A stretch of DNA of 64,000 nucleotides, taken from assembly GCA_018268915.1 (NCBI GenBank), contig JAFDVQ010000001.1, positions 62,001-126,000 of the forward strand. The letters are read 5' to 3'. This DNA comes from Acidobacteriota bacterium (GTDB taxonomy: Bacteria; Acidobacteriota; Terriglobia; Terriglobales; Acidobacteriaceae). The notes below the pieces were generated by a model. That model ran no database searches. It was not told where the DNA came from and saw nothing but the letters and a program-made list of their open reading frames with translations. Of the stretch, positions 1 to 8,555 are shown one piece after another (position 1 is the first letter of the stretch; each line of letters begins with the position of its first letter). Made by a program: the position numbers and the translations under genes.

Positions 1-1109
1 TCGGCGTTCCCAAAGAGATTAAAGACAATGAAGCGCGCGTCGGTGTCACCCCGGCAGGTGTCCGAGCCCTGACTGAAGCCGGCCACAAGGTGCTGGTCGA
101 AACCCATGCCGGCGAACTCTCCGGCTTTACCGATGACGATTACCAGAACGCCGGAGCCGAAATTGTTGGAGACCGAGGCTATGTCTGGGGCAAGTCCGAG
201 ACCGTCGTCAAGGTAAAGGAGCCCATCGAGCAGGAGTATGCCTACTTCCGCGAGGGACTCGTTCTCTTCACCTATCTCCACCTTGCGCCGATTCCCGATC
301 TGACCAACCGTCTTCTTCAGGCCAGGGTCACGGGCATCGCGTACGAGACTGTCCGCGATCGCCAGGGTACCCTGCCTTTGCTCACTCCGATGAGCGAAGT
401 TGCTGGACGCATGTCGGTTCAGGTGGGCGCGGCTTATCTCGAAAAAGAGCACGGCGGACGCGGCATCCTTCTCGGCGGCGTGCCCGGAGTTCCACCAGCG
501 CACGTCACCATCATTGGCGGCGGCATTGTTGGCTCCAACGCGGCGAAGATCGCCCTTGGCTTCGGCGCCAAGGTTACGCTGGTCGATCTCAATCTCAATC
601 GCCTCCGCGAGCTCGACGATCTTTATCAGGGCCGCCTCTACACGCTTGCTTCAAACAGCTACAACCTGTCTAACGCGACGCGCGAAGCCGACCTTGTGAT
701 CGGCGCGGTCCTCATTCCCGGCGCAACAGCTCCCAAGCTCGTTACGCGCGCCATGGTCTCGCAGATGAAGAAGGGCGCGGTTATCGTCGACGTCGCCATT
801 GACCAGGGTGGATGCGTTGAAACTGCAAAGCCCACCTCGCATTCGAATCCCAGCTATGTTGTCGACGGAGTGGTCCACTATTGTGTGACTAATATGCCTG
901 GCGCGGTCCCGCATACCTCCACGCTGGCTCTTACCAATTCGACCTTCCCTTACCTGATGCGCATCGCCAACCTCGGCGCGCGCGAAGCTCTCAAGAAGGA
1001 TCCTGGCTTCGCGGAAGGTCTCAACACCTTCCAGGGCAAAGTCACCTATCGCGGCGTTGCTGAAAGCCAGCAGCGCGAGTGGACCTCAGCCGCAGAACTG
1101 CTCGCATAG
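1..1109 (+). CDS. ald: Alanine dehydrogenase, 5'-truncated by window edge
   Basis: NAD-dependent alanine dehydrogenase, which interconverts L-alanine with pyruvate and ammonia in the cytoplasm. The reading frame is open from base 3 and begins with [17 protein letters not shown], which is the conserved N-terminus of the family minus the first few residues, so the true start lies just upstream of the window; the GTG at 90 is internal. The substrate-pocket region, the Rossmann stretch [18 protein letters not shown] (about residues 165-185 of the full protein) and the C-terminal [16 protein letters not shown] signature are all present. Length fits the usual about 370 residues. Identity is well supported; the promoter is not visible here. 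Confidence 0.96.
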   Translation, partial: GVPKEIKDNEARVGVTPAGVRALTEAGHKVLVETHAGELSGFTDDDYQNAGAEIVGDRGYVWGKSETVVKVKEPIEQEYAYFREGLVLFTYLHLAPIPDLTNRLLQARVTGIAYETVRDRQGTLPLLTPMSEVAGRMSVQVGAAYLEKEHGGRGILLGGVPGVPPAHVTIIGGGIVGSNAAKIALGFGAKVTLVDLNLNRLRELDDLYQGRLYTLASNSYNLSNATREADLVIGAVLIPGATAPKLVTRAMVSQMKKGAVIVDVAIDQGGCVETAKPTSHSNPSYVVDGVVHYCVTNMPGAVPHTSTLALTNSTFPYLMRIANLGAREALKKDPGFAEGLNTFQGKVTYRGVAESQQREWTSAAELLA

Positions 1110-1227
1110 GCATCTCTTCGAGGCAGCCGGCCGGGGACTTACATGCCCATCCTTCGGCCGGTGTCGTTTGCCGGCCTCCCACTACTCACTAATCCACTAC
1201 TCTCTCGAACTTTTCTCCCCTAGTTCG

Positions 1228-1260
1228 CTTGTTCCCTAGTCCCTCGTTCCCTAGGTCCCT
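1228..1260. repeat. CCCTCGTTCCCT-type interspersed repeat, copy 1
   Basis: A pyrimidine-rich run of near-tandem TTCCCTAG / CCCTCG units in the 180-bp gap between ald and the histidine kinase gene. Bases 1236-1251 are identical (16/16) to the reverse complement of 61321-61336, and the CCCTCGTTCCCT core recurs at 14345. It is therefore one copy of a dispersed intergenic repeat family and not unique promoter sequence. Confidence 0.6.
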
Positions 1261-1277
1261 GCCCTTACGTCCCCTTC

Positions 1278-1283
1278 TATAAT
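1278..1283 (+). promoter_or_regulatory. -10 box TATAAT of a probable leaderless promoter
   Basis: A perfect TATAAT ends exactly six bases before the ATG of the kinase gene (1290). With a normal -10 to +1 distance, transcription would start at or within one base of the A of ATG, giving a leaderless mRNA. There is no Shine-Dalgarno sequence in front of this ATG (only six C residues in between), which agrees. A good -35 box is not seen. The same TATAAT-N6-ATG arrangement occurs at 36231. Confidence 0.5.
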
Positions 1284-1289
1284 CCCCCC

Positions 1290-3584
1290 ATGCTCTTTGC
1301 AGGCGACTCTCGGCGCAGAACGATGTTTTTTCTTGCTGCCGGAGTGCTGCTGGTGTTCGCTCTGCTGGGTGGCCTGAACGCCTTCAACACCTCCAGTGTC
1401 CCGTTTCTGAATCCAGAAACTTCCGGTGAAACGCTGGCCTTTACTGGCCTCACCGTTGTCGTCTTTCTCCTGCTTCTTGTTCTCTTGCTTCTTCTGCTGC
1501 GAAATATCCTCAAGATTTATGCGGATCAGAGCAGCACGGCGCTCGGCACCCGGCTGCGCACCCGCATGGTTGTAGGTGCGGCTCTCATCGCGGTCACGCC
1601 GGCGGTCTTCATGTTTCTTTTCAGCTTCCAGCTGATGAACCGGTCCATCGACCGCTGGTTTTCGCCCAATACGACGCAGCTTCGCGAAGACTCGACCCGC
1701 GTGGTTCTTGAACTGGCGCAGTACGTCACCAGCAATGCACGCGGAGAGGCGGAGTCCATCGCCGCCAGCGGAGCGATTGAGGGCGATCCCGGCGCACTGC
1801 AAAAGGTGTTCGCTTCTCATCGCGTCACACTGCAGGGAGGATTCGTACTCGTCTACGATCGGGATCATCGTGTTGAAGCGAGCTATGGCGCGCCGCCGGA
1901 GAACAGCTCTGCGAGCCTGATTCCATGGCTCCCGGAAAAGGCCGGGGACACTCGGCTCCAGTCGGTGACTCCGTTGCAAGGGCCTCTTTCCGCCAGCATT
2001 CTTTCTTCCGCTCAGCGCAATGACGAGCCTGTTATCCGAATCTCCGGGCAGGATTATGCGCTAGGAAAGGCCACTGCGGAATCTGGCCGAACGGTGATCG
2101 CCGCTCTCCCCATGCCTCAGGGACTCAGCCAGACCACTGCCCGTATCCGTGCCGGCGCCACTGAATACTGGAACCTTCTCCGATCGCGCCGCAGCATCCG
2201 CAACACCTTCTTCCTGATGCTGCTGCTCATTACGGTCGTTGTCTTCTTCTCCAGCGTCTGGCTCGCCTTGTTTCTTTCGAAGCAGATCACAAGGCCTGTT
2301 GAGGCGCTTGCTGATGCTATGGACGAAATCGCCGCGGGCAAATACGAGCACCGGGTGGCGCTCCGTTCCACGGGCGAGATGGCCGAGCTCGTTCGGTCGT
2401 TTAATCACATGGCGGAAGATCTCGAAGCGAGCCGCAAGCTTGCCGAGTCCTCTTCCGCTCAACTCACAGCTGCCAACCAGTCGATTGAAGAACGACGCCG
2501 CGAACTCGAAATCATTCTTGAAACCATTCCTTCCGGGGTGGTCACTCTCGATTCCTCCGGAACCGTCCTTCAGGCGAATCGCGCCTTCGCTGTTCTGATG
2601 AGCCAGGAAGAAAATGCGCGCCTCCGCGGCCAGAAGCTCGATGCTCTTTTGCCTTCGGATGTTCTCGAGGATTTCTCCCGCCTCATCCGTCGCGGGCAAC
2701 GCATGGGAGCGGCATCCACCGAGCTCGAGCTTCACCTGCGCGGCCGCAACGTACATTTAGCCGTGACCAGCGCGCGTCTCGAACTCGCCCGGAAACGCCC
2801 CGGCACCGTGCTTGTGGTCGAAGACACTTCTGAGCTGCTTCGCGCGCAGCGCCAGGTGGCATGGAAAGAAGTGGCCCAGCGCGTCGCGCACGAAATCAAG
2901 AACCCGCTCACGCCAATCGCGCTCTCGGCGGAACGCATCGGCCGGCATCTCGATCGCAGCCAGCCGGACTCCCCCTCCGTCATCCGCAAATGCAGTGAAG
3001 TCATCCTCACCTGCGTTGGAACGCTCCGTACGCTGGTGGATCAATTCTCCGCGCTCGCGCAGTTTCCCGCGCCTCAGCCGCGGGCATGCGACATGAATCA
3101 AATCGCTGACGAAGCGCTGGCCTTGTTCTCCGGTCGCCTTGACGGCATCACGGTCAAACGAAATCTCGAGCCCGGCCTGCCTCCCGTTGTTGCCGATCAC
3201 GATGCGGTTCGACGCGCTCTTGCCAATCTCATCGACAATGCCGCTGAAGCCATGCAGGGAAGTCTGCTGCGAGTGCTGGGAGTTGAGACTTCGCTCAGCG
3301 AAGACGGCTCTGCTGTTGAAGTTGAAGTGTCCGATACAGGCCACGGGCTCACTGCCGAGATTCGCGAGCGCCTCTTCCTGCCGTTCTACTCAACGAAGCA
3401 ACGCGGCACCGGACTCGGCCTCTCCATCGCCGCAAAGATCGTGCAGGAAGCGGGCGGGACGATCAGAGCCGAGAGCAATACCCCCAAAGGCGCGCGCTTT
3501 GTGATGCGTCTGCCCCTGAACGAACACGCTGAATCGGCCAGCCACGAAAACGGGGCTACTCCCGTCAGTGAGGTACGCTCTTGA
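1290..3584 (+). CDS. ntrY: NtrY-like membrane sensor histidine kinase
   Basis: Sensor kinase of 764 residues with the NtrY layout: hydrophobic segments at about 12-30, 52-72 and 92-114, an extracytoplasmic region of about 190 residues, a further membrane segment at about 306-329, HAMP (about 330-385), PAS (about 405-515), HisKA with AHEIKNPLTP (phospho-acceptor His534) and an HATPase domain with NLIDNAAEAM and the GTGLGLSI G-box. It should phosphorylate the response regulator encoded immediately downstream, with which it overlaps by 4 bp (TTGA). The ATG at 1290 is chosen because a TATAAT box sits 6 bp upstream and no ribosome-binding site is present. NtrY proteins are linked to nitrogen and redox/envelope signals in proteobacteria; the signal here is unknown. 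amtB-glnK elsewhere in the window are possible but unproven targets. Confidence 0.9.
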   Translation: MLFAGDSRRRTMFFLAAGVLLVFALLGGLNAFNTSSVPFLNPETSGETLAFTGLTVVVFLLLLVLLLLLLRNILKIYADQSSTALGTRLRTRMVVGAALIAVTPAVFMFLFSFQLMNRSIDRWFSPNTTQLREDSTRVVLELAQYVTSNARGEAESIAASGAIEGDPGALQKVFASHRVTLQGGFVLVYDRDHRVEASYGAPPENSSASLIPWLPEKAGDTRLQSVTPLQGPLSASILSSAQRNDEPVIRISGQDYALGKATAESGRTVIAALPMPQGLSQTTARIRAGATEYWNLLRSRRSIRNTFFLMLLLITVVVFFSSVWLALFLSKQITRPVEALADAMDEIAAGKYEHRVALRSTGEMAELVRSFNHMAEDLEASRKLAESSSAQLTAANQSIEERRRELEIILETIPSGVVTLDSSGTVLQANRAFAVLMSQEENARLRGQKLDALLPSDVLEDFSRLIRRGQRMGAASTELELHLRGRNVHLAVTSARLELARKRPGTVLVVEDTSELLRAQRQVAWKEVAQRVAHEIKNPLTPIALSAERIGRHLDRSQPDSPSVIRKCSEVILTCVGTLRTLVDQFSALAQFPAPQPRACDMNQIADEALALFSGRLDGITVKRNLEPGLPPVVADHDAVRRALANLIDNAAEAMQGSLLRVLGVETSLSEDGSAVEVEVSDTGHGLTAEIRERLFLPFYSTKQRGTGLGLSIAAKIVQEAGGTIRAESNTPKGARFVMRLPLNEHAESASHENGATPVSEVRS

Positions 3585-4936
3585 ATCACGTCCTGGTGGT
3601 CGACGATGAAGCAGAGATTCGATCCTCCCTTGAAGAGATCCTCTCCGAGGAAGGCTATTCCGTTGCAACTGCCGCATCCGCAGCAGAAGCCAAGGTTCTC
3701 ATCGAGGACGCACCATATGATGTTGTTCTGCTCGACATCTGGCTTCCCGATCGCGACGGGCTCGATGTTCTCGCAGATGTTCACTCGCTGGAGGCGGAGA
3801 AGCGTCCGGAGGTCGTTATCATCTCCGGCCACGGCACGATCGAGACCGCTGTAAAAGCCACTAAGCTTGGCGCGTACGACTTTCTCGAGAAGCCGCTTTC
3901 GCTCGACCGCACGCTGATCGTTCTCAAGAACGCGGTTGAAGCGCGCCGCCTGCGCAACGAAAATCTCGAATTCAAACGCCAGTTCAGCGTCAGTGCTGTC
4001 CTCACGGGTGAGAGCGTCCCGGTCAAAGCACTGCGTCAGCAGATTCGGCTGATGGCGCCGACCAATGGTCGCGTGCTGATCTACGGCGAGTCAGGAACCG
4101 GGAAGGAGCTCATCGCTCGCGCCATTCATGCGGAAAGCCTTCGCCGCGACTGCATTTTTGTGGAGCTCAACTGCGCCGCGATTCCTGAAGATCACATTGA
4201 ATCAGAACTCTTCGGCTACCGCCACGGCGCTCAGCAAGGAGGGCCGTCGGAGCAGCGGGGAACGCTGGAACGAGCTGACGGCGGTTCGCTCTTCCTCGAT
4301 GAAGTAGGCGACATGAGCCTCAAGACCCAGGCCAAGATGTTGAGCGCTCTTGACGACCAGATGTTCACGCCGGTTGGCGGCTCGCAGCCGATCCGCGTCG
4401 ATGTGCGCCTCATCGCCTCCACCAACAAAGACCTCGAAGAAGAGATCGCGAAAGGGAACTTCCGCGAAGACCTCTTTTACCGACTCAACGTCGTTCCGTT
4501 CTTCGTGCCGCCTCTGCGCGAGCGCAAGCAGGACATTCCGCTTCTCTCTCGCGAATTTCTTGCCGAATTCGGCCGCCAATACGGTCGCCCGCGCATGGAG
4601 ATCAGCGACGAAGCTCTCGAAGTGCTGGCGCAATATCACTGGCCTGGGAATGTCCGGGAACTGAAGAATGTGATTGAACGCGTGCTTATTCTGAATCCGC
4701 GCACACTTCGCATCGAGCGCAAACAGCTTCCGCCGCTCACGCACAAGACCGCTGCGCGCGCGAAAGAAGACTTCTCGACGCTCCAGCAGGCCCGCGACGC
4801 TTATGAGCGCGACTACATCCTCAAGAAGATTGAAGAAGCCCGCAACAATGTCAGTCGTGCCGCCGAACTCCTGGGTCTGGAGCGCAGCCACCTCTACCGC
4901 AAGATGAAGGCTCTCGGCATCAGCGTTCGCGAATAA
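3581..4936 (+). CDS. ntrX: NtrX-like response regulator with degenerate GAFTGA loop
   Basis: Response regulator of 451 residues: receiver domain (D8, D9, phospho-acceptor D52, K104), AAA+ domain with Walker A GESGTGKE (169-176) and Walker B LFLDE (237-241), sensor region NFREDLFYRLNV, and a C-terminal Fis-type HTH (NVSRAAELLGLERSHLYRKM). Start is TTG at 3581, in TTGA overlap with the kinase stop, typical of translational coupling. Where sigma54 activators carry GAFTGA, this protein has GAQQGG (216-221) followed by PSEQRG, so the sigma54-contacting loop is missing. Some alphaproteobacterial NtrX proteins are known to lack the motif and act with sigma70; by analogy this one may regulate sigma70 promoters. 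Partner kinase is ntrY directly upstream. Confidence 0.9.
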   Translation: MNHVLVVDDEAEIRSSLEEILSEEGYSVATAASAAEAKVLIEDAPYDVVLLDIWLPDRDGLDVLADVHSLEAEKRPEVVIISGHGTIETAVKATKLGAYDFLEKPLSLDRTLIVLKNAVEARRLRNENLEFKRQFSVSAVLTGESVPVKALRQQIRLMAPTNGRVLIYGESGTGKELIARAIHAESLRRDCIFVELNCAAIPEDHIESELFGYRHGAQQGGPSEQRGTLERADGGSLFLDEVGDMSLKTQAKMLSALDDQMFTPVGGSQPIRVDVRLIASTNKDLEEEIAKGNFREDLFYRLNVVPFFVPPLRERKQDIPLLSREFLAEFGRQYGRPRMEISDEALEVLAQYHWPGNVRELKNVIERVLILNPRTLRIERKQLPPLTHKTAARAKEDFSTLQQARDAYERDYILKKIEEARNNVSRAAELLGLERSHLYRKMKALGISVRE

Positions 4937-5084
4937 TCCATCCAGCTTTCGACGCCGATAGCCATTGGCGTGGGTTTTGCGAATTCTTCTCACGTGCTTC
5001 ACTGGCGTCACTTGCATTTGGCACAATCAATAGCGTGGATATTTGCTGATTCGGACATCCGCGCTCCAATGGAGGACTGAGGGA

Positions 5085-6626
5085 ATGATCGACGCACCGG
5101 TGATCGCAAAAGGGACTGACGAGATATCACTCCTGCCAGGAATGTCAAACCGCCACGGACTTGTCGCGGGGGCGACGGGGACGGGAAAGACCGTGACCCT
5201 CCAGGTGATGGCGGAAGCCCTGAGCACGATTGGCGTGCCAGTTTTTGCGGCGGACGTGAAAGGCGATCTGTCCGGCATCAGCCAGGCAGGGAAGAGCTCT
5301 CCCAAGCTCGATGAACGGCTGAACCTCCTGGGTCTCGGCGATTGGCAATTCTCCGGCTGCCCGGTTGTCTTCTGGGACGTCTTCGGCAAGCAGGGCCATC
5401 CAGTTCGCGCCACCGTGAGCGAAATGGGCCCGCTGCTTCTGAGCCGCATCCTGAATCTCAACGACACCCAGACGGGTGTGCTGACGCTGGTCTTCAAGAT
5501 CGCCGACGACCAGGGGCTTTTGCTGCTCGACATGAAAGATCTTCAGGCTATGTTGCAGGCGGTCGCCAATAGTGCGAAGGATTACCAGACCGAGTACGGC
5601 AATATCTCGGCGGCCAGCATCGGTTCTATTCAACGTGGACTGGTCACACTGCAGCAGCAGGGAGGCGATCAGTTTTTCGGCGAGCCCGCGCTCAACATCG
5701 AGGATCTTCTCCAGGTCGACAATCGCGGCCGCGGCGTTGTCAACATCCTCGCCGCCGACCAGTTGCTGCAGTCTCCGCAGCTCTATGCGACGTTCCTTCT
5801 CTGGCTGATGAGCGAGCTTTTCGAGAAACTGCCCGAGGTTGGCGATCCCGAGAAGCCGAAGCTGGTGTTCTTCTTCGACGAGGCGCATCTGCTCTTTAAT
5901 GATCTTCCGGCGGTTCTTCAATCGCGCATCGAGCAGGTGGTGCGCTTGATTCGATCGAAGGGAGTGGGCGTCTTCTTTGTTACGCAGAATCCCATCGATG
6001 TTCCTGAGACCGTGCTGGGCCAGCTCGGCAACCGCGTCCAGCATGCCCTGCGCGCGTTCTCGCCTCGCGACCAGAAGGCGGTGAAGTCTGCCGCACAGAC
6101 ATTCCGCGCGAATCCTAAGCTGAATGTCGAAGAGGTGATCACTCAGCTTGGAGTAGGCGAGGCCCTGGTCTCATTTCTCGACGAGAAAGGAATCCCCGGC
6201 ATTGTCGATCGCGCGATGATTTACCCGCCACATAGCCAGATCGGCCCAATCAACCCCGACCAGCGCGCCGAAATTATTCGCAGCTCCGTGATCGCCGGCG
6301 TGTACGAGCAGACGGTTGACCGCGACTCGGCCTACGAAAAGCTCAAAGGCAAGGTTGCTGCATCGACGGCGGTAGCACCTGCTGGTGCGCCCGCGAGTCC
6401 CCAGTCTGGACCCGCTCAGGCTGCTCCTGCTGCCAGCCAGGGCGGCGGATGGATGGAGGAGGCGGGATCGGTGCTCACCAATGTGCTGGGAAGCGGCACC
6501 GGCCGCCGCGAGACTGTGGCTCAGGCCATGGTGAAGAGCGCGGCGCGCTCCATCGGCAGCACCGTTGGTCGTCAGATTATCCGTGGTGTGCTCGGGTCAC
6601 TGCTCGGAGGCGGTTCGCGAAGATAG
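5085..6626 (+). CDS. HerA-like helicase/ATPase (DUF853 family)
   Basis: Cytoplasmic P-loop ATPase of 513 residues of the DUF853 branch of HerA/FtsK-type translocases. Walker A GATGTGKT is at 29-36, Walker B is in LVFFFDEAHLLF (about 267-278), and an arginine-finger-like segment RVQHALRAF follows. The C-terminus is low-complexity Ala/Pro/Gly (about 430-470) and ends in a Gly/Arg-rich tail (GGGSRR). ATG 5085 is preferred over the in-frame upstream start at 5043 because GGAGG lies at 5071-5075. Family members are widespread, but their exact role is not established; a DNA-translocating or DNA-processing hexamer is the usual inference. It is a single gene, not obviously in an operon. Confidence 0.85.
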   Translation: MIDAPVIAKGTDEISLLPGMSNRHGLVAGATGTGKTVTLQVMAEALSTIGVPVFAADVKGDLSGISQAGKSSPKLDERLNLLGLGDWQFSGCPVVFWDVFGKQGHPVRATVSEMGPLLLSRILNLNDTQTGVLTLVFKIADDQGLLLLDMKDLQAMLQAVANSAKDYQTEYGNISAASIGSIQRGLVTLQQQGGDQFFGEPALNIEDLLQVDNRGRGVVNILAADQLLQSPQLYATFLLWLMSELFEKLPEVGDPEKPKLVFFFDEAHLLFNDLPAVLQSRIEQVVRLIRSKGVGVFFVTQNPIDVPETVLGQLGNRVQHALRAFSPRDQKAVKSAAQTFRANPKLNVEEVITQLGVGEALVSFLDEKGIPGIVDRAMIYPPHSQIGPINPDQRAEIIRSSVIAGVYEQTVDRDSAYEKLKGKVAASTAVAPAGAPASPQSGPAQAAPAASQGGGWMEEAGSVLTNVLGSGTGRRETVAQAMVKSAARSIGSTVGRQIIRGVLGSLLGGGSRR

Positions 6627-6668
6627 CGGAGAATCCTCTTTGCGAAGGCGAGAACGATGAGTTCTCCA

Positions 6669-6938
6669 CTACGTATGCAGATCTCCGTCGGAGATCCCGA
6701 TTCTGATGATGTCTACTTCGTCGCGCCCCGGCTTCAGGAACCTCTCGTATCCTTGCATCCCCAGCCAAAGCGTGAGAATTATTGCGCCAACTATCTCGCT
6801 TGCAATATGCAGGGCGCGCGGCAGGAGATCCAACAAGAAATCGTCCACCAGCTTGCCAATCAACAATAAGCCGAAGAAGATTGCGGCGCTGGTCCAATGA
6901 ATGGCTCGAGTTTTCGCCTTCGGTTGCGGAATGTCCAT
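6669..6938 (-). CDS. Small two-TM membrane protein
   Basis: 89-residue protein with two hydrophobic segments (about 13-30 and 44-61, the latter SEIVGAIILTLWLGMQGYERF) and a charged, probably cytoplasmic C-terminus. It starts 8 bp after the stop of the J-domain gene on the same strand, so the two are very likely co-transcribed and translationally linked. I do not recognise a named family. It may anchor the J-domain protein or its client at the membrane, which is inference from the gene order only. Confidence 0.6.
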   Translation of the reverse strand: MDIPQPKAKTRAIHWTSAAIFFGLLLIGKLVDDFLLDLLPRALHIASEIVGAIILTLWLGMQGYERFLKPGRDEVDIIRIGISDGDLHT

Positions 6939-6946
6939 GGCTCGGT

Positions 6947-7759
6947 TTACTGAATCGTCCCGGTATTCATGATCGCGTAGGCGCGCCTATCGTTTTTGCT
7001 TTGACGCCGATCGCCCCGATTCACGCGCCGGTCGACGCCACTCGCACGGCGCTCCACTGCAACCTGCTGAGGATCGGCCACCCTGCGCCGACGGTCGCCA
7101 CCAGTTTGCCGGCGATCCAGCCACACCGTCTCTGAATTCGGCAGGATGATCGGCTTCTTCGCGCCACCATTCCCATTACCGCCATTGGCATCGGCATTGT
7201 GTTTCCGGCCTGCAGCCATCATCGCGCTTCCGTCTGTCAGGAGTTTGTTCAGAATCGGCAGATTTCCGCGCTGCGATTCAATGTAGTCCACGCCTTCGGC
7301 GGTTAGCGAGAAGTCCGAGTTGTCCGCCCGCGTCACATAACCTTTCTTGGTCAGATACCAGGTTGTGAAATCCAGGTAGTCGCGGGGGAATCCCATCCGC
7401 TTCTCAATATCCGCCAGTGAAACTTCGGGGAAGCGCGGATTGGCCCGCCGCTTGTAGTACAGCACCGCCAGCAGCGCCAGACGCCGATTCTGCTCACCCT
7501 CAATGCTGTCGAGGAAGTCGATGGTGTTCGCCATCGGCGGCTCTTCTTTCGCTTCTCTGCGAAATGCCGCGTCGTATTCAGCGCGCCGGGAGGGATGGGA
7601 AAGCGTATCGTATGCCGCTTTCAGCATCCGGAACATCTCGGCATCGCCCGAGTTAGGGTTGTCCGGGTGCAGGCGCCCAGCAAGATACCGGTAGACCCGG
7701 TGGATCGTCTCGGCGTCGGCATGTGGACTGATCTGAAGAAACTCGTAGTAGTCGATCAT
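6947..7759 (-). CDS. J-domain protein with C-terminal DRR-rich tail
   Basis: 270-residue protein starting MIDYYEFLQISPHADAET, with a J-domain over about residues 1-65 containing the HPD motif in the form HPDN. J-domains stimulate the ATPase of Hsp70 (DnaK). The middle (about 80-170) reads like a winged-helix fold (TTWYLTKKGYVTRADNSDFSLTAEGVDYIES). The C-terminal 60 residues consist of repeated DRR/ERR units (DRRQTGGDRRRR, VERRASGVDRR, GDRRQSKNDRR). It is therefore not a classical DnaJ: there is no G/F-rich region or zinc centre. It is followed directly by a small membrane protein gene. A specialised co-chaperone or regulatory adaptor is inferred. Confidence 0.75.
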   Translation of the reverse strand: MIDYYEFLQISPHADAETIHRVYRYLAGRLHPDNPNSGDAEMFRMLKAAYDTLSHPSRRAEYDAAFRREAKEEPPMANTIDFLDSIEGEQNRRLALLAVLYYKRRANPRFPEVSLADIEKRMGFPRDYLDFTTWYLTKKGYVTRADNSDFSLTAEGVDYIESQRGNLPILNKLLTDGSAMMAAGRKHNADANGGNGNGGAKKPIILPNSETVWLDRRQTGGDRRRRVADPQQVAVERRASGVDRRVNRGDRRQSKNDRRAYAIMNTGTIQ

Positions 7760-8089
7760 GGCTGCGGTAGGTTCGTTGTGCGCCTGCTCCAGTCGTCGAT
7801 GCCGCTCAGTTTACCCGTGGGATCGATGAATTGTAGCAATGTTGTTTCCCCAGAGGAACACATCCTTTCGTAATCAAAGGTATGGGCATTAGTTCACACC
7901 AGACACAGGATTTCCCTTGTTCATTCTCGGACATCAAGTCGCAAAAACGGCCAGAGCGTGCCTGCGCGGAATGATGCTCAGGCAACTCAACTCATGCCGA
8001 ATCAATGCGCTCTCGCACGAAAACGTGCGAACTTCGTGGCGACGGAATTGCTATTGGAACACCACAATGCAGTGTCTTTGGAGGCTCCT
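7760..8089. other. Divergent intergenic region
   Basis: 330 bp between the minus-strand J-domain gene and the plus-strand gene starting at 8090; promoters for both must lie here. The downstream reading frame is open back to 7958, so an N-terminally longer product cannot be excluded. I see no repeat, RNA or strong promoter consensus. Confidence 0.4.
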
Positions 8090-8536
8090 ATGGCGTACTT
8101 CGAGAGGATTCGTGATGTGGTCTCCGAGCCCTTCAGCTCGGATGTGATCCGGCAGCGCACTTCAGCCGGATGGCAAATGGTATCGATTGAGTGGCGGCGA
8201 GAGCTGCCGGACTCGGAATCGCCTTCGGAGGGCGCATTCTCCGAAGATATCCCCTACGGGCTCTGCATTTCTGCGGACTGCAAGCGTCTCGAAGTCGATC
8301 CCCACGAGAACAAGGTCCTTCTCCTCATGATGGACCTGCTCGCACAGGATTTCTCCTACTCAGCGATTGTCAGCGACTTGAACGAGAAGGGGTATCGTAC
8401 GCGGGAAGGGAAGCCCTGGAGCCGCGTCGCGGTCTTCAACATGATGCCGCGCCTCATTGAAGTCGGCCCGCGCATCTTTTCCAGCGAAGAGTGGGAGATG
8501 CGCCGCGTCAAGCTTGCCCGCCGCGAAGCGCCATAG
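8090..8536 (+). CDS. Hypothetical protein with recombinase-like segment
   Basis: 148 residues if started at ATG 8090, which has GGAGG five bases upstream (8080-8084); an in-frame start at 7958 would add 44 residues without a ribosome-binding site. The C-terminal half (FSYSAIVSDLNEKGYRTREG and PWSRVAVFNMMPRLIE) resembles the DNA-binding 'recombinase' domain found after the catalytic domain in large serine recombinases (recognising 'expand the cassette with new T/S sites'), but the catalytic resolvase domain is absent, so it cannot be a recombinase on its own. It is probably a DNA-binding protein. No operon partner is evident: the next gene is convergent, with a gap of 19 bp. Confidence 0.6.
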   Translation: MAYFERIRDVVSEPFSSDVIRQRTSAGWQMVSIEWRRELPDSESPSEGAFSEDIPYGLCISADCKRLEVDPHENKVLLLMMDLLAQDFSYSAIVSDLNEKGYRTREGKPWSRVAVFNMMPRLIEVGPRIFSSEEWEMRRVKLARREAP

Positions 8537-8555
8537 ATTCCGGGCGGCTTTGCCG

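Noticed and set aside
5018..5034. Sigma54 promoter before the HerA-like gene
   Set aside because: TTGGCAC matches the -24 element, but the -12 element reads ATAGC and the GG-GC spacing is 11 instead of 10.
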